Shown here one piece after another: positions 46,811 to 55,720 of a stretch of 64,000 nt of DNA (within the stretch, counting starts at the first letter, position 1; every line of letters starts with the position of its first letter). Position numbers and translations under genes: made by a program. The stretch is from Nostoc carneum NIES-2107 (lineage in GTDB: Bacteria > Cyanobacteriota > Cyanobacteriia > Cyanobacteriales > Nostocaceae). The stretch lies in contig AP018180.1 in assembly GCA_002368155.1 (NCBI GenBank), positions 2,079,947-2,143,946 on the forward strand, given 5' to 3'. The notes under the pieces were generated by a model, which saw nothing but the letters and a program-made list of their open reading frames with translations, did not search any database and was not told where the DNA came from.

Positions 46811-46929
46811 GGCTTATCCCTTGTGCAGAAGAGTAAAGAGGGCAGGGAGCAGGATTTAGAGGAATGGTATGAAATACAGAGTTTTGCTGGATTGTTAAAT
46901 TGCTTTTGCGTGTGGTCTTGTTTCTATTG

Positions 46930-47583
46930 TCACGCTTTAGCTCCCATCACATCCGCTTCGCGTTCCAACCCTGAATCATCATTAACTTGCACACCTTTAG
47001 CCTGTAATGTTGGCTTTACCCTTCCCTGCTTTTGCTGCACAATATGCCATGCCTCATGAGGCAAGTACTTTTCCTGCCCTGGTGCAATATGAATATCTGT
47101 TCCCTGGGTATAAGCCAATGCCTGTAATTGTGCAGGTTTGCTTGAATTGTAGTGGACTCTCACATCATCCATTGAAAAGCCAGACTGCTTTTCAATGCTA
47201 ACTTTCAGGTTCTCTGGCAAACTAGCGCTGTTTGGCTGCGGTTGCTGGGATGGGATGACTTCGCCAAATTGGTTACCACTTGCTTTTGTTTGAATCAGTT
47301 TCTCCTGTTGCGGCGCTGGTTGTGGCATGGGTTGTTTGTCTTGCAGTTCGCTTGCCATATCAGCTTGGCGTTGCACAAGGGCTGCACTATTGGAATTTAC
47401 TTCGCTCTCAAACGCTGGCATCCGCTGCACTATTGGCGTTGCCGATTTCTCTGCAGTGAAAAAGGGTGTAGATTGGGACTTTTCTGTGGCAAAGAATACC
47501 CGATCCGTCGCTGCAGGGAAAAAAGGTTTTGGCGATCGGACTTCTAGATGATTTGTGCTTTTTTTTATTTTGCGGGGTCTCAT
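46930..47583 (-). CDS. DUF4157-domain protein, CIS associated
   Basis: 217 residues. FF pairs at 21-22, 30-31 and 41-42, then a variable Gln/Ala-rich linker with QRQ/IQRMP, then a DUF4157 domain from about 125: [43 protein letters not shown] with HEAWH at 176-180, and the end [12 protein letters not shown]. The domain is a metallopeptidase-like fold common in eCIS loci. The function there is unproven. It sits between the tape measure gene (48 bp upstream) and the large DUF4157 gene, all on one strand. Confidence 0.85.
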   Translation of the reverse strand: MRPRKIKKSTNHLEVRSPKPFFPAATDRVFFATEKSQSTPFFTAEKSATPIVQRMPAFESEVNSNSAALVQRQADMASELQDKQPMPQPAPQQEKLIQTKASGNQFGEVIPSQQPQPNSASLPENLKVSIEKQSGFSMDDVRVHYNSSKPAQLQALAYTQGTDIHIAPGQEKYLPHEAWHIVQQKQGRVKPTLQAKGVQVNDDSGLEREADVMGAKA

Positions 47584-47631
47584 AGGGTTTTCCTTGTCCA
47601 GAAAAGTAGGTGTTTTGGGCTGTTTTCTTGG

Positions 47632-49680
47632 CTAATGCCATTCCACAATCAAAATATCTTCCATCCAGGGTAACTTCACCATGCTGATTCCCCAAGGGAG
47701 ACGACTCAGTAAGATATCTATTGATTGTTGCTCTACTTGAAGCTTCCAATTACCATCGTTACTCCGGGTAAGTTTGCCTGCGCGTTGTAAAAAGCCTTGG
47801 CGCAGTCCATCAGGGCTGGCACTTTTCAGTGCTTGCCAATAGTTGATTACGGTTTGCAAGAGGTTTTCTGCTTCCATTAGGGCAGCCTCGGGTAATTCGA
47901 TGTTACGGTTTACAGGTTCGTTGAGCAACCAACCACAGAGTAATTTAGGCAGTACCAATTCATATTCAGGGGCATCGGTTTGCCGAGTTGCCAAATAATG
48001 CAGTAGGTAAATCGCTGTTTGCTGTGCTGACTCATCCGCAAAAGCATCACCATCTAATAGCCCAACTGCATGAAAATAGTTACGTAAAAATGGATGTAAC
48101 ATCACCAGTCCGGCTTGGTTGACAAACAATCCGGCTGTCTCCTCTGCTGGAGATAAGGTTTGAGCTGCTTGAAGGTTTTGCGATCGCGTATTCAAATCAA
48201 CCGATGTAGAAGTTAGCACTTGGTTGAGTGCTGTCTGCCACAAAGATTTTTCGGTAATTGGCAATGCTTCAATAATATCACGTAGGTATTGGCTCAGGAT
48301 CTGACTAGGAATTTCCCGCAATTCTGGGGAAGTTTGTAAAAGTTGGGCTAACCAATTGCGGCTCCAAGTGTCAACCGGCAAAGGTCTTACTGGTGTATTA
48401 TCTAACTCAATTTCCGCTAACAGCAATAGCCAAGCTTGCCGTTCTAATTGCTGGCAGGTTTCATCGCTGAGGCTTACAGACTGCATCAAATCTTTTGCTT
48501 GCTCCAGCAAAGTGCGCCAAATTGTCCAAGCTGGCTGTAACTTTAATATCAATTGATGCCGAAAGCCTTCTGGCAATTGAGCAATTAATCTCTGTCGTGC
48601 TGCTGGGTTATTTGTCAGTAATTCCCGCAAATTTATCTGTAAAAAAGTTTCATTTTGGATGATGGCTTCCCAACGTGTCAGCAAGTCGCCAGAATAATGC
48701 CCTGGGGGTAGATGCCCAAATGCTAAGAAGTACAGCAATATTTCCCCATCGGTAATTGGGCGATCGCGAGTCTGCTCTGCTGATAAATTTAGGTTTTCAG
48801 GCGTTAAATTTAATACTTGTGCAAGTGCATTGAGCCATAGGGATCTCTCACTAACAGGCAATGCTGCAATACTGCTGCGTAGTTTTTGTTGAGCGATCGC
48901 ATCCACTTGCCCGATTTGCACCAGTTGAGTTAGCCAGTTACGACTCCAAGTATCAGCTGGCAAAGGTCTTGCCGATGGCTGCTGTGGGTTAATTTCGCTC
49001 AAAATTAGTAGCCAAGCTTGCCTATCTAGGTAGCGGGCGGTGCTGCTACTCAGTTCTAGGGATTGTATCAGCTGCCGCGCTTGAGTGAGCAGGGTAGGCC
49101 AGATTGTCCAAGCTGGCTGGAGTTGCAATATCATCTGATGGCAGAAGGTTTCCGGTAACTGCTCAAGTAAACGCTGACGCACGGCTGAGTTAGCTGCTAA
49201 CAATTCCTGCAAAGGTAAGCGCCAAGCAGTTTCAGTTTGCATAACCGCCAACCATCGAGAAAACCAAGCCTCCCAGTCTCCAGGTGTTACCCACCAGGGT
49301 AAGCGCCCAAACTGCAAAAAATACAGCAACACTTCCCAATGAGCACCAATGCGATCGCGGGTGATGATTTCGGTATCTGTATTGTTAAGTAGGTGATTGT
49401 CTAGGCGATCGCGCAGGTTTTGTTCCAGTGCTGCTAATAGTTTGTTGCCAAAATCATCCGCCAAAAATTGCCGATCCACCGAGCCAACTTCCACAACTAG
49501 CCGATCCAGCCGGATAATGCGATCGCCTCCCACAAGTTGATCAAAAAGACGCTCCATTTTCGGCGCAATTTGCTGCTGAAGCAAGCGGCTAACATCTTCC
49601 TGTAAACTCGACACATCTGCTAGCTTCCCAGTATCGATTTCTAGTACAGTTTTGGCAATAATGTGGCGTTGTTGGCTCAT
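47632..49680 (-). CDS. Contractile injection system tape measure protein (Afp14-like)
   Basis: 682 residues. The start (QRHIIAKTVLEIDTGKLADVSSLQEDVSRLLQQQIAPKMERLFD) and RLDRLVVEVGSV match the eCIS tape measure family (CIS_TMP). Two copies of a unit of about 198 residues follow (from about 117 and 315): LLYFLQFGRLP / LLYFLAFGHLP; LQPAWTIWPTLL / LQPAWTIWRTLL; DTWSRNWLTQL / DTWSRNWLAQL. C-terminal GLVMLHPFLRNYF and YLLHYLATRQTDAPEYELVLPKLLCGW are strong family blocks. The protein is expected inside the tail tube and sets its length. It follows the large repeat protein, from which it is separated by a 65-bp gap holding a dispersed palindrome. No Shine-Dalgarno is evident. Confidence 0.9.
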   Translation of the reverse strand: MSQQRHIIAKTVLEIDTGKLADVSSLQEDVSRLLQQQIAPKMERLFDQLVGGDRIIRLDRLVVEVGSVDRQFLADDFGNKLLAALEQNLRDRLDNHLLNNTDTEIITRDRIGAHWEVLLYFLQFGRLPWWVTPGDWEAWFSRWLAVMQTETAWRLPLQELLAANSAVRQRLLEQLPETFCHQMILQLQPAWTIWPTLLTQARQLIQSLELSSSTARYLDRQAWLLILSEINPQQPSARPLPADTWSRNWLTQLVQIGQVDAIAQQKLRSSIAALPVSERSLWLNALAQVLNLTPENLNLSAEQTRDRPITDGEILLYFLAFGHLPPGHYSGDLLTRWEAIIQNETFLQINLRELLTNNPAARQRLIAQLPEGFRHQLILKLQPAWTIWRTLLEQAKDLMQSVSLSDETCQQLERQAWLLLLAEIELDNTPVRPLPVDTWSRNWLAQLLQTSPELREIPSQILSQYLRDIIEALPITEKSLWQTALNQVLTSTSVDLNTRSQNLQAAQTLSPAEETAGLFVNQAGLVMLHPFLRNYFHAVGLLDGDAFADESAQQTAIYLLHYLATRQTDAPEYELVLPKLLCGWLLNEPVNRNIELPEAALMEAENLLQTVINYWQALKSASPDGLRQGFLQRAGKLTRSNDGNWKLQVEQQSIDILLSRLPWGISMVKLPWMEDILIVEWH

Positions 49681-49717
49681 AAGGAGGTTGGGATGATGGA
49701 GAAAACGACTCTTGTAC

Positions 49718-49737
49718 AGACGCGATTCATCGCGTCT
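49718..49737. repeat. Dispersed palindrome inside the CIS operon
   Basis: AGACGCGATTCATCGCGTCT, with the preceding ACTCTTGTAC also shared with 4894-4925. It lies in the 65-bp gap between the tail-fibre-position gene and the tape measure gene and could form a hairpin that sets the ratio of their mRNAs. Confidence 0.7.
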
Positions 49738-49745
49738 CTATGTCT

Positions 49746-52700
49746 CTACGCTCCTTGTGATTTTTGCTCCCCAACTTTGCCTAGGTTAATTTCCTTACCT
49801 GTGGGAAAAATTAGGCGCAGACGGTTGAGTAATGTAGTTGTTTCTGGGGGTTTTGGGGTTTCTGTGGTTAAAGAATTACTATCCTGAATACGTATAATTA
49901 CAGTGGCTGCGATACCTTCTACCTGACGACCATTAACTTCGCGGAAAACTTGTGCCTTTATTTTATGAACACCAACTACTAAGTACCAGCCATCGGGCAT
50001 TTTGTAGATTTTATTATTTTCTGCGGGTTGGACATTCTCTTCGCTGGCGGGGTTGGTATAAGTGAAAACAATATTTTCCACAGTTGCTGGTACAGTTACG
50101 GCTTCGATGTTGTACTCATTATTGGCGTTGAAGTCTGACAAGCGAAAAGCTTGCTCATTTCCTAGTGAGATTCTATTGATAACTGTACTATTACTGAGGT
50201 TAAGCAGATTAAATGACACCACGCCACCACAGGGAATGGCAACGCGTTTGTTGACAGGTTCACTGCTACAACCACCTAAAGCAGCTGGTGTATCAATCCG
50301 CAAGGTGATGCTGATTTCCTCGCCAAAAACCCAACTGTCGAAATCATAAGTATAGTTAATCAAAAATTCACTATTGGCGGGTAGGCTTTCGTCTTTGGTA
50401 CCACCAGGATATCGCCAAACATACCTTAAAGACGTGTCTCCTGCTGGTTGAATATCAAAGACGCGCACGGAAAATCCTTGGGCGTTGATACTGGCAATTT
50501 CTGCTTGAAAGTTAGCTACAGGGACACGATGCACGGTGAGGACATTAGCAGTTTTACTAGTAATGCCGTTGTCGTTGGTAATGCTGTATTCAACAGTTAT
50601 TTGTAGCTGTTCTGCGTTACCGAGATTGACTGCACTTAAAATTAACTCTGGGGGATTAGATTGAGTATTCAGTGCCGCAGCCGAGATATCTTGTTCGCCA
50701 AGCAGTACTCGGAAGCTACCACCTACTTGCTGTGGCGTTAAAGATAGCGGCCCATCATTGGCGCAGAAGTTGGTTTTATTAGGCACACTACCAATTTGGA
50801 AGTTGGCATTTGGCAGGGCTAAAATTGTCACCTGTTGCTGCGTTTGGTTAGTTAAGCCATTTTCATCGGTAATAATGTATGCAATGGTAATTTCTAGCTG
50901 TTCTGCATTGCCTAAGTTGACTGCACTGGGAAGAAACTGCAGTGGTTGAGATTGAGTATTGAGTACATCAGCAGAAATATCTTCTTCCCCAGCGAGGATG
51001 CGGAAGCTACCACCAGGTTGATCGGGTATGAGTGATATTGGCGGATGATTAGCAGCAAAAGCGGTTTGATTTGGCTGTTCGCCAATTTGGAAGCCTGCAT
51101 CTGGTGGGGCGAAAATAGTTACCGATTGCTGCACTTGGTTAGTAAAGCCATAGCCATCGGTAAAGGTGTATTCAATAATCACCTGTAGCTGTTTGGCATT
51201 ACCCAAATTTACTGCACTGGGAATAAATTCTGGTGGTTCAACTTCGGTATTGAGTACATTAGCAGAGATATTCTGTTCTCCAGCTAGGATGCGGAAGTCA
51301 CCACCTGCTTGATTAGCTATTAGGGGTACAGGTGGATGATTAGTAGCAAAGACGGTTTGATTTGACTGTTCGCCAATTTGGAAGCCGGCATCTGGGAGGG
51401 CAAAAATAGTTACCTGTTGCTGTGCTTGGTTAGTTAAGCCTTGCTCATCGGTAATAGTGTATTCCAGGGTGACTTGTAGCTGTTTGGCATTGCCCAAGTT
51501 GACTGCGCTGGGAATAAACTGTGATTGATTAGATGTAGTATCGAGTACAGCCGCAGAAATATCCTGTCCGCCAACCAGTGCGCGGAAGCTACCACCTGCT
51601 AGCCTGGGGATGAGGGTTACTGGTGGATTGTTAATTGCAAAGGTGGTTTGATTTGACTGTGCGCCAATTTGGAAGCTAGCATCTGGAAGAGCAAAAATAG
51701 TAACTTGTTGCTGTGCCTGATTGCTAAAGCCATTGTTATCGGTAATGGAATATCGAATCGTCAGCTGCAGCTGTTCGGCATTACCCAAGTTAACTGCATT
51801 GGGAAGAAATTGCGATCGCTCAGATTCATTTTCCAGTACATTGGCAGAAATATCCTGTTCCCCAGCTAGTACTCGGAAGCTACCACCCCTTTGGTTGGGT
51901 ATCAGGGATACTGGCGGATCGTTGGGAGTAAAGGCGGTTTGATTGTCGCCGATTTGGAAGTCTGCATCTGGTGGGGCGAAAATAGTTACCTGTTGCTGTG
52001 TTTGGTTAGTGCAACCATGATTATTGGTAATGGTGTATTCAATCGTCACCTGCAACTGTTCTGCATCACCTAAATCTACCCGACTGGGAAGAAACTCTGG
52101 TGGTTGAGATGTGATATTTAGCACCTCAGCAGAGATATTCTGATCGCCAACCAGCACCCGGAAGCTACCACCCGCCTGATTGGGTACGAGAAGTACTGGC
52201 GGATCATTGGTAGCGAAACGGTTTTGATTGGATTGTCCGCCAATTCGGAAACGCGCATCTGGTAAAGCAAAAATGGTGATTTGCTTCGTGGCTTGGTTGG
52301 TGCAATTTTGCAGGCTGGTAATGGTGTATTCAATCGTGATTTGTAGCTGTTCGGCATTACCCAATTGCACTGCACTGACAAGTAATCTTGGTGGCTGCGA
52401 TTTGGTATCTAGTACATTAGCAGAGACATCCTGTTCCCCAACTAACACACGGAAGTTTCCACCTGCTTGCTTGGGTGTTAAGGATAATGGCTCATTATTA
52501 GCGCAGAATGTGGTTTGATTTGCATTTTTACCTACCTGGAAGTCTGCATCTGGTAGGGGGTAGATAGTGACAGTGAGAGTATCAAAGCTATCGTCTACTG
52601 CATAGGTAAAGGTAATCGCAACTTCTGCATCTATCTCTTGGGTGATATTGCTGGGTTTGAAGTAATGTTTTCGTCCTTTGAAGAAAATTCCTTCTCCTTT

Positions 52701-55628
52701 GAGAGTGCCACCTTCAGGTTCTAAGATGAATTCGTATTCTGTAGTATCACCTTCACAGAATTCTGTTTGTGTGAGTAAGACGATGGGGCGTGGTCTAGCT
52801 AATATATAACTGACTCCAGCAGTATCACTACTACAACGGTAAGGTAGACAAAAATCTGCGACGACAATATCTTTGCGTTCTTGATATTCTTTAAACAGCA
52901 ATTCCCAACTTGGGATGATTTCTTCTGGCGCAGCTGGGGGTAAAACTGCATTTTTGGTTATAGCCGCAGTACGTAAGGTTTGCAATTGATAGATAGCAGG
53001 GTTTTGGTTCGCAGCCAAAAGTTCTTTAACTTCTTCTCCATCTACATATACCAAGACGAATGTACCGCCTTTGGGTACTCCGCCTAAATGTTCCATACCC
53101 GTATGCTGTTGGGCGAATTTATGGAACAAATGCAACTCCATAAGTTGCTTGAGTCGTTCCCGATAGTTTTCTATTAAATCTTGGAGTTCAACATTATTTA
53201 AAATATCAGCTGCAGCGCGATCGCCCATCTTAAAATCATTGGAGTCACCTTCAGGTACATCTCGCAATAAGCCATAAAGGGTTGCAAAATCTTGGAACTC
53301 CGGTTGATTAATGATTGGTGGCGGATTTGTAATTGTGAAGTAATTGAGCGAAATTATCGCTATTTTGGCTTTACCCCTTGGCGCAGTTGTAGTTGCATTG
53401 ATGGGTAAATCTAGTTCGTCTATTACAGATAGCCGCAAGTAGTAAATCGTTGAGTTGTCGGCTGACTGACGCACAAGACTATAAGTAATTGTTGTCGATT
53501 TTAAGTAAAAGGATAAATCTTGAACAATTCGCTGCTGTTCTTGGGTAATTTGCTCGTTTGTCAGTCCGGAAAAGTCTAAGGAAATACTTTGATTAGCTAT
53601 ATTTTGGAATTCGTAACGGGCAATACGCGTACCTACATTATTCTTGAGGAACAGCTGATATTGGTTGCTAGCATTTGCTTCTGCTACAAATTCATAGTTT
53701 GACTTTGACTGCGCCAACTCTACAATTGGATTGACTAACTGAGTATCTGCGATCGCAGATAGACGCGGCTTATTAAAGAAGGCTTGCTTGAGTGTGTTTA
53801 AAAAGACATTCTGCGACCAGTCTTGATTTGCTTCCCAAAGTGAATTAAACCAATCTTTAACTCGCTGGAATTTAACTTCTAAGTCATCAATCTGACCTGA
53901 AATATTTAAATCTTGAAAACTTTGGAAGGAAGCGCATTTCAGGATAATGACATCAAAGGGTAAGTTATATTGCTGTTGATATTGTTGAATTATATTCAGT
54001 GCTTTAGAAGTAGATTTACCGATATGCCCCTCAATCCGGTAAAAATTATACCCATCTAGGCGATACAACAGCTCGTCACGTGGCGGAGCATTCTTTTGTG
54101 AAAAATAAGCTGGTAGCTGTTCACTGCGTCCTTTACGGTAAGCATCATAGCTCCAGTAACGATACAAGTTTGGGTAGTTGAAGTAATAAGGAATCGCCTG
54201 TTGGCTGAGTGTTACTGAACGGTCTTTACTAGGCGTGATTTTAATCGGCGTATTGTAATAAGGTAGCAGGTAATAACTATCTGGTTGGCAAAGTTTCAGG
54301 AGCCGTTGATAAAGGTAACGCACCTGCTTGACACGGCTTTGCTCGGCGTTGTTTATGGGAGGCTGGGTGAAATGGCTACGATAAGCGGAAGGTGGTGCAA
54401 TTACTGGATCAGTTTGATCGGGTGGAGGAATTATCCCTAAGAGTAAAAACTTGGGAAACCTTTGAGTGTCAGGCGCACAGTCATCCATCAAATCAAAAGC
54501 GGCTTCTGCTAATTCATCATAAGCAGCTACTAGTTCACTGAGATAATCATAAAAATATTGCAGTGTATAAGGAGCTTCCGGAACCTCGGCTGTAGTAGCT
54601 GACACCGTTGGGTTTTGGATGCTATCTAGTAGCTTTTGCAGGCGTTGTCTAATCTGACTGAAGTCGTTATTAGAAGCAGGGTTAAAGGAAGAGAAAAACG
54701 GCGAGAACAACTGAAAAAGTTTTGGGAAAGCTTTATCAATCGCTGCGATCGCATTCGTACAAACTAAGTAATAATTTTGGCGAAAGCTCGTATAGCTATT
54801 AATTTTAGTTAAATCTACCTTTTTTTCTGCTGCCACATAACCAAAGCGCTGAATTTTAGGAGCAAAATCTTTAAAGTCTTGAATTTCAGCGTCAAATTCT
54901 TTGAGAAAATGACTATTGGTTTCAAAAACTGCAGAAGTTCCGTATTGTTTAGCGAATTCTGGCCAAGGTTCTGGTAATTGATCGAACTGATATCCTTTTT
55001 GCAATAGGCTATCAGCACTAATAGTATCTGGCTTATTTTCTTGTGGAGAACGAGGGAGCAGAAAAAAGCGGAGATTAAAATTACGCTGATTGCTTAATCT
55101 ATCAAAGTCCAGTAAGCAGAAGTCAGTTTCTACATCCTGAATTTCATACACTACAACTAGTATGTTTTCACTCAAAAACTTCTTGAATGCTGCTTCATCT
55201 CGCGCAGTCCCATTAGGATCTTGATTGAGTGCTAAAAGATTAGCAGCGCTTTGATCAAATAGTTCTATAACTTTGTAAGTTTTAGGTGATGTAGCATTTA
55301 CTGGTTCTTTTTCCTGGGGAGTTGGCGTAAACAAAACCTCAGATATTGGTTGGTCAATTTTATAATGAGTCAGTATTGTTATCGGCACAGAAATCAGATA
55401 CCCTTCCGAAGTAATGCCACATCCTGCCGAGATTTGAATTTGAGCCTTTGTATTATCAAATGTACTGCTCAAATCCATGCCCCAAACAATCCCTGTCCCA
55501 ATTAAGTAGGCACGGGTGAGCCGATTCTGTCCATCAAGATAATTAACAACTTGATTCAAATCATCTTTAGTTAACACCTGGTTAGGCGTAAAGATGGGGT
55601 AACTAATGTTTTTAATAATTGTGTTCAT
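49746..55628 (-). CDS. Giant repeat protein in the tail-fibre position of the CIS locus
   Basis: 1960 residues. The N-terminus (FTPNQVLTKDDLNQVVNYLDGQNRLTRAYLIGTGIVWGMDLS) resembles a conserved protein of eCIS loci in Bacteroidetes and cyanobacteria. Up to about 930 there is a large unassigned region. 930-1020: Cys-containing segment (DFCLPYRCSSD). About 1023-1700: seven tandem 97-residue repeats of Ig/PKD-like style. 1700-1800: a further PKD-like domain (YVWRYPGG). A last domain and a Pro/Thr tail complete it. No signal peptide. The place between the second baseplate gene and the tape measure gene is that of Afp13, the tail fibre, in the Afp/PVC order; this assignment is from order only. Confidence 0.7.
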   Translation of the reverse strand: MNTIIKNISYPIFTPNQVLTKDDLNQVVNYLDGQNRLTRAYLIGTGIVWGMDLSSTFDNTKAQIQISAGCGITSEGYLISVPITILTHYKIDQPISEVLFTPTPQEKEPVNATSPKTYKVIELFDQSAANLLALNQDPNGTARDEAAFKKFLSENILVVVYEIQDVETDFCLLDFDRLSNQRNFNLRFFLLPRSPQENKPDTISADSLLQKGYQFDQLPEPWPEFAKQYGTSAVFETNSHFLKEFDAEIQDFKDFAPKIQRFGYVAAEKKVDLTKINSYTSFRQNYYLVCTNAIAAIDKAFPKLFQLFSPFFSSFNPASNNDFSQIRQRLQKLLDSIQNPTVSATTAEVPEAPYTLQYFYDYLSELVAAYDELAEAAFDLMDDCAPDTQRFPKFLLLGIIPPPDQTDPVIAPPSAYRSHFTQPPINNAEQSRVKQVRYLYQRLLKLCQPDSYYLLPYYNTPIKITPSKDRSVTLSQQAIPYYFNYPNLYRYWSYDAYRKGRSEQLPAYFSQKNAPPRDELLYRLDGYNFYRIEGHIGKSTSKALNIIQQYQQQYNLPFDVIILKCASFQSFQDLNISGQIDDLEVKFQRVKDWFNSLWEANQDWSQNVFLNTLKQAFFNKPRLSAIADTQLVNPIVELAQSKSNYEFVAEANASNQYQLFLKNNVGTRIARYEFQNIANQSISLDFSGLTNEQITQEQQRIVQDLSFYLKSTTITYSLVRQSADNSTIYYLRLSVIDELDLPINATTTAPRGKAKIAIISLNYFTITNPPPIINQPEFQDFATLYGLLRDVPEGDSNDFKMGDRAAADILNNVELQDLIENYRERLKQLMELHLFHKFAQQHTGMEHLGGVPKGGTFVLVYVDGEEVKELLAANQNPAIYQLQTLRTAAITKNAVLPPAAPEEIIPSWELLFKEYQERKDIVVADFCLPYRCSSDTAGVSYILARPRPIVLLTQTEFCEGDTTEYEFILEPEGGTLKGEGIFFKGRKHYFKPSNITQEIDAEVAITFTYAVDDSFDTLTVTIYPLPDADFQVGKNANQTTFCANNEPLSLTPKQAGGNFRVLVGEQDVSANVLDTKSQPPRLLVSAVQLGNAEQLQITIEYTITSLQNCTNQATKQITIFALPDARFRIGGQSNQNRFATNDPPVLLVPNQAGGSFRVLVGDQNISAEVLNITSQPPEFLPSRVDLGDAEQLQVTIEYTITNNHGCTNQTQQQVTIFAPPDADFQIGDNQTAFTPNDPPVSLIPNQRGGSFRVLAGEQDISANVLENESERSQFLPNAVNLGNAEQLQLTIRYSITDNNGFSNQAQQQVTIFALPDASFQIGAQSNQTTFAINNPPVTLIPRLAGGSFRALVGGQDISAAVLDTTSNQSQFIPSAVNLGNAKQLQVTLEYTITDEQGLTNQAQQQVTIFALPDAGFQIGEQSNQTVFATNHPPVPLIANQAGGDFRILAGEQNISANVLNTEVEPPEFIPSAVNLGNAKQLQVIIEYTFTDGYGFTNQVQQSVTIFAPPDAGFQIGEQPNQTAFAANHPPISLIPDQPGGSFRILAGEEDISADVLNTQSQPLQFLPSAVNLGNAEQLEITIAYIITDENGLTNQTQQQVTILALPNANFQIGSVPNKTNFCANDGPLSLTPQQVGGSFRVLLGEQDISAAALNTQSNPPELILSAVNLGNAEQLQITVEYSITNDNGITSKTANVLTVHRVPVANFQAEIASINAQGFSVRVFDIQPAGDTSLRYVWRYPGGTKDESLPANSEFLINYTYDFDSWVFGEEISITLRIDTPAALGGCSSEPVNKRVAIPCGGVVSFNLLNLSNSTVINRISLGNEQAFRLSDFNANNEYNIEAVTVPATVENIVFTYTNPASEENVQPAENNKIYKMPDGWYLVVGVHKIKAQVFREVNGRQVEGIAATVIIRIQDSNSLTTETPKPPETTTLLNRLRLIFPTGKEINLGKVGEQKSQGA
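50520..52560 (-). repeat. Seven tandem 291-bp coding repeats
   Basis: Seven copies of a 97-residue unit: (L/P)P(D/N)A-x-F(Q/R)IG, then N-x-P-P-(V/I)-x-L-(I/V)P, then GG(S/N/D)FR-(V/I/A)L, G-(E/D)-(Q/E)-(D/N)-(I/V)S, (S/A/R)AV(N/Q)LG(N/D)A, and QxVTI at the end. DNA-level copies start (minus strand) near 52555, 52265, 51975, 51690, 51400, 51105 and 50815. The first and last units have FCAN where the middle ones have FA(T/I/A)N. Confidence 0.9.
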
Positions 55629-55639
55629 AAGTAAGTCGT

Positions 55640-55720
55640 TGTTATTTGTTATTTGTTATTTGTCATTTGTCATTACAATCACCAATTACCAATTACCAAT
55701 TACCCATTACCCATTACCAA
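55640..55720 (+). repeat. Heptamer repeats between two CIS genes
   Basis: TTATTTG/TCATTTG heptamers (55640-55670) then CAATTAC/CCATTAC heptamers to about 55722, which run into the last codons of the gene at 55707. The same STRR types occur at 34131-34160 and 7050-7080. Confidence 0.8.

Noticed and set aside
50062-52518. Several plus-strand frames of 60-96 residues with similar sequences
   Set aside because: They are antisense images of the seven coding repeats, which explains their mutual similarity.
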